Origin: Alsobacter metallidurans
GTDB taxonomy: Bacteria; Pseudomonadota; Alphaproteobacteria; Rhizobiales; Beijerinckiaceae
Direction: 5' to 3'
Length of the DNA: 64,000 nucleotides
Assembly (NCBI RefSeq): GCF_014636935.1
Contig: NZ_BMES01000002.1
Span: forward strand, 1,857,148 to 1,921,147
Positions 42,974 to 52,479 of this stretch are shown here, piece after piece. Position 1 is the first letter of the stretch. Every line of letters starts with the position of its first letter. The notes beneath the pieces are model-generated. The model had not been told where the DNA came from. It did not search any database and saw nothing but the letters and a program-made list of their open reading frames with translations. The translations under genes were made by a program, and so were the position numbers.

Positions 42974-43004
42974 CGAAAGCCCGGTCGCCTCGACCGGGCT
43001 TTCG
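42974..43004. terminator. Bidirectional terminator between fliJ and the GNAT gene
   Basis: CGAAAGCCCGGTCG and CGACCGGGCTTTCG form a perfect 14-bp stem with a three-base loop, between two convergent genes. Confidence 0.85.
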
Positions 43005-43007
43005 CAT

Positions 43008-43616
43008 TCAAGGCCGAACCAGCGGGATTTCCGGAAAAGCCCCCGGGTCGAGAGCGCCCGTGAGCCTCGGGTCGTCCGCGATCTCCACGGCGAGCTTGAA
43101 GGGTGCGAACCCGAAACGCCGGTAGAACCCGACCGCGCCCGGGTGATCGAGCGTGCACGTGTGGAGCCAGCAGCGGCCGATCGGACGCGCCCACGCGATG
43201 GCGAGCGCTTCGCGCATCATCCAGCCGCCGACCCCCTGCCCAACCGCGCTGTCCACCAGCCCGAAATAAACGATCTCGGCCTCGCCGGGCTGCGTCAGGT
43301 CGAGTTCGAGCAACCCGAGGTCGACGCCGTCCCGCGTCGCCGCATAGGCTTCCACTCCGGGGCTGGCCAGAATGGCCGCGAGATCGCCGTCCGCGATCGA
43401 CAGCCGCGAGAACCAGAACCATCGCTCGCCGATCTGCCTGTAGATGCGCTTGTAGCGGGCGACGTCGACGGGGCCGAGGCGGACCAGTTGCACCCCGACG
43501 GCGGGGCGAGCCGTCAGGGTCGGCTTCCGCCGCATTTCCAGAAAAGTCACGACGGACGCGATCTTGCCGGGCGGCACAACCGTGTACCCGTCCGGCAGCG
43601 CCTGCTGAGTTGACAT
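43008..43616 (-). CDS. GNAT-family N-acetyltransferase
   Basis: 202 residues. The acetyl-CoA motif is [27 protein letters not shown], followed by [24 protein letters not shown], the usual GNAT C-terminal pattern. ~55 N-terminal residues precede the fold. ATG 43616 is chosen as the first Met after a non-conserved stretch; the frame extends further but without family support. Substrate unknown. Divergent from the DUF305 gene by 84 bp. Confidence 0.82.
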   Translation of the reverse strand: MSTQQALPDGYTVVPPGKIASVVTFLEMRRKPTLTARPAVGVQLVRLGPVDVARYKRIYRQIGERWFWFSRLSIADGDLAAILASPGVEAYAATRDGVDLGLLELDLTQPGEAEIVYFGLVDSAVGQGVGGWMMREALAIAWARPIGRCWLHTCTLDHPGAVGFYRRFGFAPFKLAVEIADDPRLTGALDPGAFPEIPLVRP

Positions 43617-43700
43617 CGTTCCTGTCGTCCTTATGTGCCGGGCTTCGGGATTGTAGCGTCGCCCCGCCCGCTCACAATCCGCCAAGGGAGCTTCGAGACC

Positions 43701-44063
43701 ATGAAGACGCACCTGTTCGCCGCACTCGTGATCGGCGCTCTGGCGGCAATGCCCGCTTTGGCGCAGCAGAACCACAGCGGCCACTCGATGCCGATGCCGG
43801 CGCGCCAGGGAACTTCCAACGCCGGCTACAAGGCCGCGATGGACAAGATGCACAAGGACATGACCGCCCCGCTCACCGGCGACGCCGACGTCGACTTCGT
43901 GCGCGGCATGATCCCGCATCACCAGGGCGCAATCGACATGGCGCGGGTGGAGCTGCAGCACGGCAAGGACCCGGAGCTGCGCAAGATGGCCGAGGAGATC
44001 GTCAAGGCCCAGGAGGCCGAGATCGCCACCATGAAGGCCTGGCTGAGCAAGCACGGCAAGTGA
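43701..44063 (+). CDS. Secreted DUF305 protein
   Basis: 120 residues. Signal peptide ([18 protein letters not shown]), then a His/Met-rich [10 protein letters not shown] segment likely to bind copper, then the four-helix DUF305 core with the hallmark [26 protein letters not shown]305 proteins are often linked to copper or metal handling in the periplasm. GGGAG lies about ten bases before ATG 43701. Stand-alone. Confidence 0.85.
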   Translation: MKTHLFAALVIGALAAMPALAQQNHSGHSMPMPARQGTSNAGYKAAMDKMHKDMTAPLTGDADVDFVRGMIPHHQGAIDMARVELQHGKDPELRKMAEEIVKAQEAEIATMKAWLSKHGK

Positions 44064-44181
44064 GCGCGCGCCGCACCCGCGCGACCCATCGCGCAAGCGG
44101 CGCTGTTTGATAGTCGTCAAATCAACGTGACAGCATCGTCGTTCTGCCCCACTGTCTCGGCAACGAAGAGTGGGGCGGGGA

Positions 44182-45687
44182 ATGGAGACGGCCGGCGAGT
44201 TGCGCTTCGAGCGCATCGCGAAGGCGTTCGGCGGCGCGCAGGCGCTGAAGGGCGTGAGCCTCTCCGCGCGGCGCGGCGAGGTGCTGGCGCTCCTGGGTGA
44301 GAACGGCGCCGGCAAGTCCACCCTGATCAAAATTCTCGGCGGCATCCACAAGGCCGACCAGGGCGCCATCACGATCGATGGCGCGCCTTACGCGCACTAC
44401 GCGCCGCGGCGCGGCGAGCGCCAGGCCGTTGGCTTCATCCACCAGGATCTCGGCCTGCTCGAGTGGATGACGGTGGCCGAGAACGTCGCGATGGCGGGCG
44501 GCTACGCGAGACGCCCGGGCTGGGGCCGGCTCATCGATTGGCGCGAGACCACCCGCACGGCGGCCCGCGCGCTGGCGCTGGTCGGCTGCGACATCGACCC
44601 CACCACCCGCATCAATGCCCTCAGCCGCACGGAGAAGTCGCTGGTCGCGATTGCGCGCGCGCTGGTGGTCGACTGCGACTACCTCGTGCTCGACGAGCCG
44701 ACCGCCAGCCTCCCGGCCGACGAAGTGGAGCGTCTCTTCTCCGCCATGCGGCGCTTGAAGGCGGCCGGCGTGGGCATGATCTACGTGTCGCACCGGCTCG
44801 ACGAGGTGTTCCGCATCGCCGACCGCGTCGCGGTGCTGCGCGACGGACGCCTCGTTGGCGAAGGCGCTGTCGCGGACGCCACCCCCCAATCGCTGGTTGG
44901 CCTGATCGTCGGCCGCAGCCTCGATGACGCCTTCACCCGCCCGGCCCATCCGCCCGGAGCCGTGCGCGTCGCCGTACGTGAGCTGCGCACCGCCGGCGCC
45001 GGTCCGGTGAGCTTCGAGGTGCGCGACCGCGAGATCCTCGGTCTCGTTGGCCTGCGCGGCGCCGGGCAGGAGGACGTCGGCCGGGCGCTGTTCGGCGCCA
45101 CGCCCCATGCGGGCGAGATCACGCTGGACGGCGCCGCGCCGGACCTGTCCTCGCCCGTGGCGGCGTTGAGGGCCGGCGTCGGCCTGATCGCACGCGACCG
45201 CACCGAGGAATCAATCGCCCCCGCGCTCTCCATCCGCGAGAACGCCTTTCTGAACCCCGCAGCGGCCGGCCGGCGCCTCCTTGCGCCGCTCTCCCCGGCC
45301 CGCGAAGCAGAAGCCGCCCGCGCGCTCGGCGCCGAAGTCGGCCTGCGCCCCAACGATCCCACCCTGCCGATCGAGGGGCTCTCGGGCGGCAACCAGCAGA
45401 AGGTGGTGGTCGGCCGCTGGCTGGCGACGGGCCGGCGCCTGCTGATCGCCGAGGACCCGACCGCCGGCGTCGACGTCGGCGCGAAAGCCGAGATCTACCG
45501 CCTGATCGCCGGCGCGCTGGAGCGCGGCCTCGCCGTCGTGGTGGTGTCCACAGACTTCGAGGAAGTCGCGCATCTGTGCCACCGCGCCCTGGTGTTCAAC
45601 CGCGGCCGCATCATCCGCGAGCTCAGCGGCCCGGCGCTCGCCGCCCAGGCCCTCATCAGCGCCGCCTCAGCCTCGGAGGCTGCATGA
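44182..45687 (+). CDS. Sugar-type ABC importer ATPase (RbsA/MglA-like)
   Basis: 501 residues with two fused ABC domains. First: Walker A LGENGAGKSTL, ALVVDCDYLVLDEPTAS. Second: degenerate Walker A (GLRGAGQEDVGRALFG) but intact signature LSGGNQQKVVVGRWL and Walker B LLIAEDPTAGVDVG, the normal asymmetry of RbsA/MglA/XylG. ATG 44182 is preferred over GTG 44170. It overlaps the permease gene by ATGA. A short inverted repeat TTTGA-N6-TCAAA lies at 44106-44121 upstream. Confidence 0.9.
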   Translation: METAGELRFERIAKAFGGAQALKGVSLSARRGEVLALLGENGAGKSTLIKILGGIHKADQGAITIDGAPYAHYAPRRGERQAVGFIHQDLGLLEWMTVAENVAMAGGYARRPGWGRLIDWRETTRTAARALALVGCDIDPTTRINALSRTEKSLVAIARALVVDCDYLVLDEPTASLPADEVERLFSAMRRLKAAGVGMIYVSHRLDEVFRIADRVAVLRDGRLVGEGAVADATPQSLVGLIVGRSLDDAFTRPAHPPGAVRVAVRELRTAGAGPVSFEVRDREILGLVGLRGAGQEDVGRALFGATPHAGEITLDGAAPDLSSPVAALRAGVGLIARDRTEESIAPALSIRENAFLNPAAAGRRLLAPLSPAREAEAARALGAEVGLRPNDPTLPIEGLSGGNQQKVVVGRWLATGRRLLIAEDPTAGVDVGAKAEIYRLIAGALERGLAVVVVSTDFEEVAHLCHRALVFNRGRIIRELSGPALAAQALISAASASEAA

Positions 45688-46733
45688 ACTCCATCGAATC
45701 CAACGCCCTCGAGCCCACGCCGGCCGAGCTGCGCCGCCTTTCGCCACGCGACCGGGCGCTGCGGCTGCTGCCCGTCTACGGCCTGCCGATCCTTACGGTG
45801 GCGCTGGTGGCGCTGTTCTCGGCGCTGCTGCCCGAAACCTTCCCGACTATGCTGAACCTGCGGTCGATCGTGTCCGACAAGGCCATTATCGCGCTTCTGT
45901 CCCTGGCCGCCATGATCCCGATGGCGGCTGGCAAGATCGACCTCACGGTCGGCTACGGCATCGTGCTGTGGCACATCCTGGCCATCTCGCTGCAAACCGC
46001 GTTCGGCCTGCCCTGGCCGGTGGCGGTCGTTGTCGTGTTGGCGCTGGGGGCGCTCGTGGGCGCGATCAACGGCGCGCTCGTGGAGGTCGCCCGGATCGAC
46101 AGCTTCATCGCCACGCTGGGCACCGGCACGGTGCTGTACGCGCTGGCGCTGTGGCACACGGGCGGCAGGCAGGTCGTCGCACCCTTGCCGGAGGGCTTCC
46201 TGGCGCTCAACGGCGCCTTCGTGTTCGGGCTGCCGATCACCGGCTTCTACGTGCTCGCGCTGGCGCTGGCGATGTGGCTCGCGCTCGAGCACCTGCCGGT
46301 GGGTCGCTACCTCTACGCCATCGGGGCGAACCCCAAGGCGGCGGCGCTGAACGGCATCCCGGTGCAGCGCTTCACCATGGCGGCCTTTGTGACGTCCGGA
46401 ACGCTCGCGGCCGCCGCCGGCGTGCTGCTCGCGTCCAAATTGCGCATCGGCCAGGCCAGCGTCGGGCTGGAATACCTTCTGCCCGCGCTGGTCGGCGCCT
46501 TTCTGGGCTCCACCACCATCAAGCCCGGGCGCGTCAACGTCTGGGGCACGCTGGTCGGCGTTTCCGTGCTGGCGGTGGGCATCGCCGGCATCCAGCAATT
46601 CGGCGGCTCCTTCTGGGTCGAGCCGCTGTTCAACGGCGTCACCCTGCTGGTCGCCATCGGCATCGCCGGCTACGCGCAGCGTCGCAAGGGCGCGGCCGCA
46701 CGCCAACCGCCCGCCGACGCCGCGCCGCCGTGA
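45684..46733 (+). CDS. Sugar-type ABC importer permease (RbsC-like)
   Basis: 349 residues with about nine to ten hydrophobic segments and the BPD_transp_2 signature region GKIDLTVGYGIVLWHILAI and GAINGALVEVARIDSFIATLGTGTVLYALALW in pieces, and GRYLYAIGANPKAAALNGIPV. ATGA overlap with the ATPase. Substrate is set by the next gene's binding protein and cannot be read from the permease. Confidence 0.9.
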   Translation: MNSIESNALEPTPAELRRLSPRDRALRLLPVYGLPILTVALVALFSALLPETFPTMLNLRSIVSDKAIIALLSLAAMIPMAAGKIDLTVGYGIVLWHILAISLQTAFGLPWPVAVVVVLALGALVGAINGALVEVARIDSFIATLGTGTVLYALALWHTGGRQVVAPLPEGFLALNGAFVFGLPITGFYVLALALAMWLALEHLPVGRYLYAIGANPKAAALNGIPVQRFTMAAFVTSGTLAAAAGVLLASKLRIGQASVGLEYLLPALVGAFLGSTTIKPGRVNVWGTLVGVSVLAVGIAGIQQFGGSFWVEPLFNGVTLLVAIGIAGYAQRRKGAAARQPPADAAPP

Positions 46734-46786
46734 GCGGCGCCCGTTTTCACCAAGAGCAAAAAGCACAACGCTTCAAGGAGGGGACC

Positions 46787-47884
46787 ATGCTGAAACACAT
46801 CATCGCCGGCGTCGCCGGAGCCGGCCTTCTGGCCGCAGCCGCCGCGCCGGCCAACGCCGACGCCATTGCGGACGCCAACGCGTTCGTGGCGACCTTCGCG
46901 GGCCGGGCCACGAAATGGGACGGCCCCACGACCGGCCCAAAGGGCGCGGCTGGCAAGACCATCGTGGTTCTGGCCGCCGACATGAAGAACGGCGGCGTGC
47001 TCGGCGTCTCCAACGGCGTGTCCGAGGCCGCCAAGGCGCTGGGCTGGACCGTGCGCGTGCTGGACGGCGCCGGCTCCATCTCGGGCCGCACTGCCGCCTT
47101 CGGGCAGGCCATGGCGCTGAAGCCGGACGGCATCGTGATCAACGGCTTTGACGCCGTGGAGCAGAAGGCCGGCATCGAGGCGGCCGGCGCGGCCAAGATC
47201 CCCCTGGTGTCCTGGCACGCCGCGCCCGTGATCGGCCCGGTCCCGGGCACCCCCGTCCGGGTCAACGTCTCCACGGACGCCATGGACGTGTCCCGCGCGG
47301 CCGCCCTGTGGGCCTTCGCGGACGCCGGCGGCAAGCCCGGCGTGGTGATCTTCACGGATTCGACCTACGCGATCGCGATCGCCAAGGCCAACAAGATCCG
47401 CGACGTGATCACGGCAGCCGGCGGCACGGTGCTCGAATATGTCGACACCCCCATCGCGGACACGTCCACCCGCATGCCGCAGCTCACCACGTCGCTGCTG
47501 CAGCGCCATGGCGCCAAGTGGACGCATGCGCTCGCGATCAACGACATCTATTTCGACTTCATGGGCCCGTCGCTCGCCTCCGCGGGGATCAAGGGCGATG
47601 GAGCCCCCAAGGCGGTCGCGGCCGGCGACGGCTCCGAGAGCGCCTACCAGCGCATCCGCTCGGGCCAGTACCAAGCTGTCACCGTGGCCGAGCCGCTCAA
47701 CCTCCAGGGCTGGCAGCTCGTGGACGAGCTCAACCGCGCCTTCGCGGGCGAGGCCTGGTCCGGCTACACGCCGCCGCTGCATGTGGTCACCAAGAGCAAT
47801 GTCGAGTTCGACGGCGGTCCCAAGAACGCCTTTGATCCCGACAACGGCTATCGCGACGCCTACAAGGCGATCTGGGGCAAGTAA
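46787..47884 (+). CDS. Sugar-type ABC importer substrate-binding protein
   Basis: 365 residues with a signal peptide (IIAGVAGAGLLAAAAAPANA) and a type I periplasmic-binding fold (VVLAADMKNGGVLGVSNGVSEAAKALGWTV, KPDGIVINGFDAVEQ, IPLVSWHAAP, HALAINDIYFDFM). AAGGAGGGG lies four bases before the ATG. This clade of ribose/rhizopine-like binding proteins has no obvious known ligand. A 53-bp gap separates it from the permease. The 149-bp downstream gap shows only GC-rich imperfect hairpins. Confidence 0.87.
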   Translation: MLKHIIAGVAGAGLLAAAAAPANADAIADANAFVATFAGRATKWDGPTTGPKGAAGKTIVVLAADMKNGGVLGVSNGVSEAAKALGWTVRVLDGAGSISGRTAAFGQAMALKPDGIVINGFDAVEQKAGIEAAGAAKIPLVSWHAAPVIGPVPGTPVRVNVSTDAMDVSRAAALWAFADAGGKPGVVIFTDSTYAIAIAKANKIRDVITAAGGTVLEYVDTPIADTSTRMPQLTTSLLQRHGAKWTHALAINDIYFDFMGPSLASAGIKGDGAPKAVAAGDGSESAYQRIRSGQYQAVTVAEPLNLQGWQLVDELNRAFAGEAWSGYTPPLHVVTKSNVEFDGGPKNAFDPDNGYRDAYKAIWGK

Positions 47885-48033
47885 GAGCCGGACGGCCCGC
47901 GGGCGCATGCCGCCCGGGCCGGCCGCGCCCGCCGAACCGGCCGCGAGCCTGCGATCAGGCTTGCGGCGGTGATCCGCTTCGTGCAGGACATGCCGCCAAC
48001 GAGGCCTGCACGGGGGCGACCAGGTCGGCTGGC

Positions 48034-49077
48034 ATGAAGCGCATCATGGATTTCATCTGGCCCCTCGTCGGGCTGGCCGCGGTCGTTTGGTCGATCGACC
48101 TCCTGTACAAGAAGCTGAAGCTGGAGGCCGGAGCCGACCCCGCCGTCCGCGCGCTGCTGGACCAGGGGTCCGTCTGGGCGAACGTCAAGACGATCGCATC
48201 CGTGATCGCGGCGAAAATCGTCGAGATTCCTCCGCATGCCTACCTGCTGTGCGCGCTCTCGACGCTCGTCGCCTATGCGGCGCTGGCCTGGTACGACCGG
48301 ATCGCGCTGATTCATCTTAAGAAACAGAACGGCATATCGTGGTTCTACATCGCGACTTGCTCGTTCGTGACCTACGCGCTGTCGCACAACATCGGCGCCT
48401 CGGTGTTCTCGGGCGGCATGGTGCGCTACCGGGCCTACACGGCGAAGGGGCTCTCGGCGGCCGAGGTCGCCATCCTGGTGGCTCTCTGCTCCTTCACCTT
48501 CGCGTTCGGAACCATCCTGCTGCTCGGCCTCGTGCTGGTCGGCGAGCCGCAGATCCTCGGGCCCCTGCAGACGCTCTCGCCCTGGTTCGCCATCAACCCC
48601 AATGTCGCCCGGCTCGTAGGGTTCGGCCTCCTGGCCTTCTGCGCCCTGTACACGCTGGGCTCGTGGCGGCATTTCAAGCCCATCCAGTTCGGCCACTTCG
48701 AGGTGGTCTACCCGCGCCTGCCGATCGTGCTTCGCCAGTATTTCGCGGCGCCGCTGGAGCTGATGGGCGCGGCAGGCATCATCTACTTCGCCCTGCCGGA
48801 GGGCAGCCCGCACTTCTTTATCGTGCTGGGAGCCTTCCTGATGTCGTTCTCGGCCGGCCTCCTGTCGCAGGTGCCGGGCGGCGTCGGCGTCATGGAGGCG
48901 GTGTTCCTGGCCATCATGCCGTCGGTGCCCGCACCGTCGGTGGTGGCCGCGCTGCTGGTCTGGCGGCTGTTCTACCTGATCCTGCCGCTCGTCATGTCGC
49001 TGCCGGTCGTGTTGCTCTTCGAGCGCTCGCAACTCGCCCAGGCCGCCGCTCCGATTGAGCCGAAAGCGCCCGTCTGA
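48034..49077 (+). CDS. MprF-type flippase-domain membrane protein (YbhN/UPF0104 family)
   Basis: 347 residues with about eight membrane segments. Family hallmarks: FVTYALSHNIGASVFSGGMVRYRAYTAKGLS and the C-terminal SAGLLSQVPGGVGVMEAVFLAIMP. It corresponds to the lysyl-phosphatidylglycerol synthase transmembrane (flippase) domain without the aminoacyl-transfer domain, so it may move lipids or isoprenoid-linked molecules across the membrane. Convergent with flhA. Cargo unknown. Confidence 0.82.
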   Translation: MKRIMDFIWPLVGLAAVVWSIDLLYKKLKLEAGADPAVRALLDQGSVWANVKTIASVIAAKIVEIPPHAYLLCALSTLVAYAALAWYDRIALIHLKKQNGISWFYIATCSFVTYALSHNIGASVFSGGMVRYRAYTAKGLSAAEVAILVALCSFTFAFGTILLLGLVLVGEPQILGPLQTLSPWFAINPNVARLVGFGLLAFCALYTLGSWRHFKPIQFGHFEVVYPRLPIVLRQYFAAPLELMGAAGIIYFALPEGSPHFFIVLGAFLMSFSAGLLSQVPGGVGVMEAVFLAIMPSVPAPSVVAALLVWRLFYLILPLVMSLPVVLLFERSQLAQAAAPIEPKAPV

Positions 49078-49097
49078 TCGGCCGAGACGGCGGCGCA

Positions 49098-51242
49098 TCA
49101 GACGCTCCCCACCGTCTTCAGCCTCGCCCGCGTGTGGATCTCGGCCTGCGAGATCACCGGCGTTTCGCGGCGAAAGCGCTCGATGATCGAGCGCACGAAG
49201 GGGCGTGCGTAGGCCGACGTCACCAGCACCGGGATCTCGCCCATCCGCGCCGCCTCTTCGAAGCGGTCGCGCACCACCATCACGAAATCCTGCAGGCGCG
49301 AGGGCTGCATCGCGAGGTGCCGTTCGTCGCCCTGCCCGACGATGGATTCGGCGAACGTCGTTTCCCAGGCCGGCGACAACGTGATGATCGGCAACTGGCC
49401 CTGCGCATTGGCGTATTGCGCGCAGATCTGCCGCGCGATGCGCTGGCGCACGATCTCGGCGATGTCGCGCGGGTTCTTGGTCATGTTCACCGCCTCGGCG
49501 ATGCCCTCCAGGATGGTGCCGAGGTCGCGGATCGACACACGCTCGCCAAGCAGGATCTGCAGCACGCGCTGGATCGTCGTCATCGGGATCTGGTTCGGCG
49601 TCAGCTCCTTGACGAGGTCGGAATGTTCCTTGGGCAGGTCCTTCAGGAGCTTCTGCAACTCCACATAGGACAGGAGCTCGCCTACGTTGGCCTTCAGGAT
49701 CTCGGTCAGGTGGGTCGAGATCACCGTGGCGGCGTCCACCACCGTGTAGCCCCGAATCTGCGCGTCGTCGCGCAGCGAAGCGTCAATCCAGGTCGCCGGC
49801 AACCCGAAGGTCGGCTCGATCGTGTGCTGGCCCGGCAGCTCGATGGCGCCGCCCATGGGGTCGATGGCCATGAACTGGCCGGGATAGACCACGCCCTGGC
49901 CGGCGTCGACCTCCTTGAGCTTGACGATATAGAAATTGGCCTCGAGCTGGACGTTGTCGAGGATGCGCACCGACGGCATCACGAAGCCCATTTCGCTCGC
50001 CAGGGTCCGCCGGAGCGCCTTGATCTGCTCGGTCAGGCGATCGCCCCCATGGGGATCGTTCACCAGCGGCAGCAGCGCATAGCCGATCTCGATCTTGAGA
50101 TCGTCCATCTTGAGCACCTCGGCCATGGTCTCTTCGCGCGGAGCCTGCCCGGCGGCGCCCCCTGGTGCGCCGGGAACGCCCTCTGGGTCGGCATGAGCAG
50201 CCGCTTCCCGGGCGATATGCAGCTTGCGGGCGAACCACGCCGCGCCGGCCGCCAGGCCGAAGAAGGGCAGCATCGGGATGCCGGGCAGCAGGCCGACCGC
50301 CACCATCACGGCGGCCGACATGCCCAGCGCCTTCGGCATGGTGGCGAGCTGCTTGGACAGTGCCTTGGCGGCCGAACCGGAGACGCCGGCCTTGGACACC
50401 AGCAGGCCCGCGGCCGTGGACACGATCAGGGCCGGGATCTGCGACACGAGGCCATCGCCCACGGTCAGCAGCGTGTAGGTGCGGCTCGCCTGCGAGAAGC
50501 TGACGCCATGCTGCACGACGCCGATGATGATGCCGCCGATGACGTTGATGAAGGTGATCAGCAGGCCCGCGATGGCGTCGCCGCGCACGAATTTGGACGC
50601 GCCGTCCATGGCGCCGAAGAAGGACGACTCGTCTTCGAGATCCTTGCGGCGCTTCTTGGCGGTCGCTTCGTCGATGAGGCCCGCGTTCAGATCGGCGTCG
50701 ATCGCCATCTGCTTGCCCGGCATCGCGTCGAGGGTGAAGCGCGCCGCCACTTCGGCGATGCGGCCCGAACCCTTGGTGATCACCACGAAGTTCACCACCA
50801 GCAGGATCGCGAACACCACGAGGCCGATCACGAAGTTGCCGCCCATCACGATGGCCCCGAAGGCCTCGATGACGTGCCCGGCGCCGCCCGTGCCCGTATG
50901 GCCGTTGGCCAGGATCAGGCGCGTGGATGCGAGGTTCAGCGCCAGCCGTAGCATGGTGGCGATCAGCAGCACGGTGGGGAACGACGAAAACTCGAGCGGC
51001 GCCTCGATGAACAGCGCCGTCATCAGGATCAGCACCGACAGGATGATCGAGACCGCCAGCAACAGGTCCAGCAGAAACGCCGGCAGCGGCATGATGAGCA
51101 CCACCAGGATGCTCATCACCGCGATCGCGAGCGCGATGTCCGACCGGCCCAGCAGGGCGCCGATCTGCCCGAAGGACGGCATGCCGCTGCCATCCGGGGT
51201 GGATTTGGCGGTTCTGCCGTCGACCACCGAGAGGTCGGTCAT
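49098..51242 (-). CDS. flhA: Flagellar export gate protein FlhA
   Basis: 714 residues. N-terminal ~340 residues hold about eight membrane helices (VMSILVVLIMPLPAFLLDLLLAVSIILSVLILM in pieces) and the FHIPEP-type loop (VAARFTLDAMPGKQMAIDADLNAG, TAKKRRKDLEDESSFFGAMDGASKFVRGDAIAG in pieces). The cytoplasmic half binds export chaperones. It stands alone, far from fliF and fliI. A CtrA-type box lies ~65-80 bp upstream, matching CtrA control of flhA in Caulobacter. Confidence 0.97.
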   Translation of the reverse strand: MTDLSVVDGRTAKSTPDGSGMPSFGQIGALLGRSDIALAIAVMSILVVLIMPLPAFLLDLLLAVSIILSVLILMTALFIEAPLEFSSFPTVLLIATMLRLALNLASTRLILANGHTGTGGAGHVIEAFGAIVMGGNFVIGLVVFAILLVVNFVVITKGSGRIAEVAARFTLDAMPGKQMAIDADLNAGLIDEATAKKRRKDLEDESSFFGAMDGASKFVRGDAIAGLLITFINVIGGIIIGVVQHGVSFSQASRTYTLLTVGDGLVSQIPALIVSTAAGLLVSKAGVSGSAAKALSKQLATMPKALGMSAAVMVAVGLLPGIPMLPFFGLAAGAAWFARKLHIAREAAAHADPEGVPGAPGGAAGQAPREETMAEVLKMDDLKIEIGYALLPLVNDPHGGDRLTEQIKALRRTLASEMGFVMPSVRILDNVQLEANFYIVKLKEVDAGQGVVYPGQFMAIDPMGGAIELPGQHTIEPTFGLPATWIDASLRDDAQIRGYTVVDAATVISTHLTEILKANVGELLSYVELQKLLKDLPKEHSDLVKELTPNQIPMTTIQRVLQILLGERVSIRDLGTILEGIAEAVNMTKNPRDIAEIVRQRIARQICAQYANAQGQLPIITLSPAWETTFAESIVGQGDERHLAMQPSRLQDFVMVVRDRFEEAARMGEIPVLVTSAYARPFVRSIIERFRRETPVISQAEIHTRARLKTVGSV

Positions 51243-51305
51243 GCGCGTGTGGTCCTCGATGTCGGCTGCGCCCAGACGCAGCTCTGGGCAATTTCTGCCG
51301 GGTGC

Positions 51306-51324
51306 ATGGTTAGCGCCCCGTTAA
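51306..51324 (-). promoter_or_regulatory. CtrA box upstream of flhA
   Basis: Reading toward flhA: TTAACGGGGCGCTAACCAT, i.e. TTAA-N7-CTAACCAT, one mismatch from TTAA-N7-TTAACCAT, 64-82 bases before the flhA ATG. Confidence 0.65.
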
Positions 51325-51383
51325 CGCAAGCCATCCTGCACGCGGCCGGAGACGCCTTCTCGGTCCCTAACGCTCACCCCTCT

Positions 51384-51501
51384 CCGTCATCCCCGGCGAC
51401 CCGCGCAGCGGGTCGGGAAGGAGATCCAGGGGCCATTGCTTGGCTCTGGACCCAGTCCCCTGGATCCCCTTCCCGGCGCTGCGCGCCGCCGGGGATGACG
51501 G
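51384..51501. repeat. Intergenic palindromic repeat family B, copy 1
   Basis: Outer arms CCGTCATCCCCGGC and GCCGGGGATGACGG, inner paired GGATCC-type stems (GGAAGGAGATCCAGGG / CCCTGGATCCCCTTCC), and a small hairpin in each arm (CGACCCGCGCAGCGGGTCG in the left). Second copy at 61506 in the opposite orientation. Confidence 0.8.
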
Positions 51502-52106
51502 TGGAGGGGTGTTTCGGTCTCTTTTTCCCGTCTCTCCCCCGCTTGGCGGCCCCTTTTCCCGGGGGAGACGGGGCGCGCATCGATGGCCATGCGTCCGCGT
51601 TCTCCGCCGGCGCGGAGGTGGGGCAATCAGTGTGGAGGGGCGCCGCGAGGCGCCGGCCCATCATTGGTTTTACGCGTAGGGTTCGGACGGGCCGACGCCT
51701 CGCGACCGGCGATTTTGAACCTTTCCGACCCGCGCTCCTTCCTTGTGGCCGCTCCTTGTGGGCAGCGACCGCAAGGTTGTTAAGGTGGCCTCGTCCACGG
51801 CCCCACCGTAGTGTGGGGCGGGCGGGCTGACTGCCGAGGGGCGGGCGTTGCCGGGGCTGTTACCCCCCGAACCCACCTTCCGGCCGCTCCGGAAAGGCCT
51901 CCCGGGAGGGTGGGTCCGGTATCCCCACCCGCGCAGGCGCCGCGCCCCGACCCCGCTCTGGACCGCTCCGGAAGCGCCCCCTCCCTGGGTCGAGAGTAGG
52001 CGCAGGGTGCGGGAAAGCGGGCGAGATGTCAAGGATTATTTTCATATTGCGGATGTGTTCCCTCTCCCCCCGGGAGAGGGACGCGCACGACGATGCAGCG
52101 CCCCGC

Positions 52107-52216
52107 CGTCATTGCGAGCGCAGCGAAGCAAGCCAGGCGGTTGGGGGTGGCGCCTGGCACTCGGCGTAGCGTCCGGCCTTTAGACTGGATTGCTTCGCAT
52201 CCGGCTCGCAATGACG
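52107..52216. repeat. Intergenic palindromic repeat family A, copy 2
   Basis: CGTCATTGCGAGC...GAAGCAAGCCAG left arm and AGACTGGATTGCTTCGC...GCTCGCAATGACG right arm; the central loop is longer than in copy 1 and the left arm has diverged (AAGCC for AATCC). Confidence 0.8.
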
Positions 52217-52312
52217 GCGAGGCATCGCTTGGATCGGACAAGCCCGGCGCCCTCACCCCTGCCCCTCTCCCGCAGGCGGGAGAAGGAAGGGCACCACGGT
52301 TGAGCCCCTCGC

Positions 52313-52420
52313 CGTCATTGCGAGCGCAGCGAAGCAATCCAGATGGCTGGGGTTGGCCCCGTCACCGGGCGTCGCGCCCAGCCTTAGACTGGATTGCTTC
52401 GCCTCCGGCTCGCAATGACG
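52313..52420. repeat. Intergenic palindromic repeat family A, copy 3
   Basis: CGTCATTGCGAGC...GAAGCAATCCAG left arm, AGACTGGATTGCTTCGC...GCTCGCAATGACG right arm, in the same orientation as copy 2 and ~100 bp after it. Confidence 0.8.
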
Positions 52421-52479
52421 GCGAGGCGGTGGCGCCATGCTTTGCTTCCGCAAACGCAGCGGGGCGGCGCCCCGGCGCC

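Larger units (their letters stand above)
51243..52479. other. 1.2-kb repeat-rich non-coding region
   Basis: Between flhA and the copy-2 dehydrogenase. Open frames here run through palindromic repeats, lack ribosome sites and encode Arg/Pro-rich low-complexity chains, so I call no gene. It holds one family-B repeat (51384), two family-A repeats (52107, 52313), CCCTCTCCC/GGGAGAGGG hairpins near 52062 and 52262, and the flhA promoter at its left end. About 500 bp (51510-52050) show only short GC hairpins. Confidence 0.6.

Noticed and set aside
51249-51830. Open frame downstream of flhA promoter
   Set aside because: Crosses a family-B palindrome, low complexity, no ribosome site.
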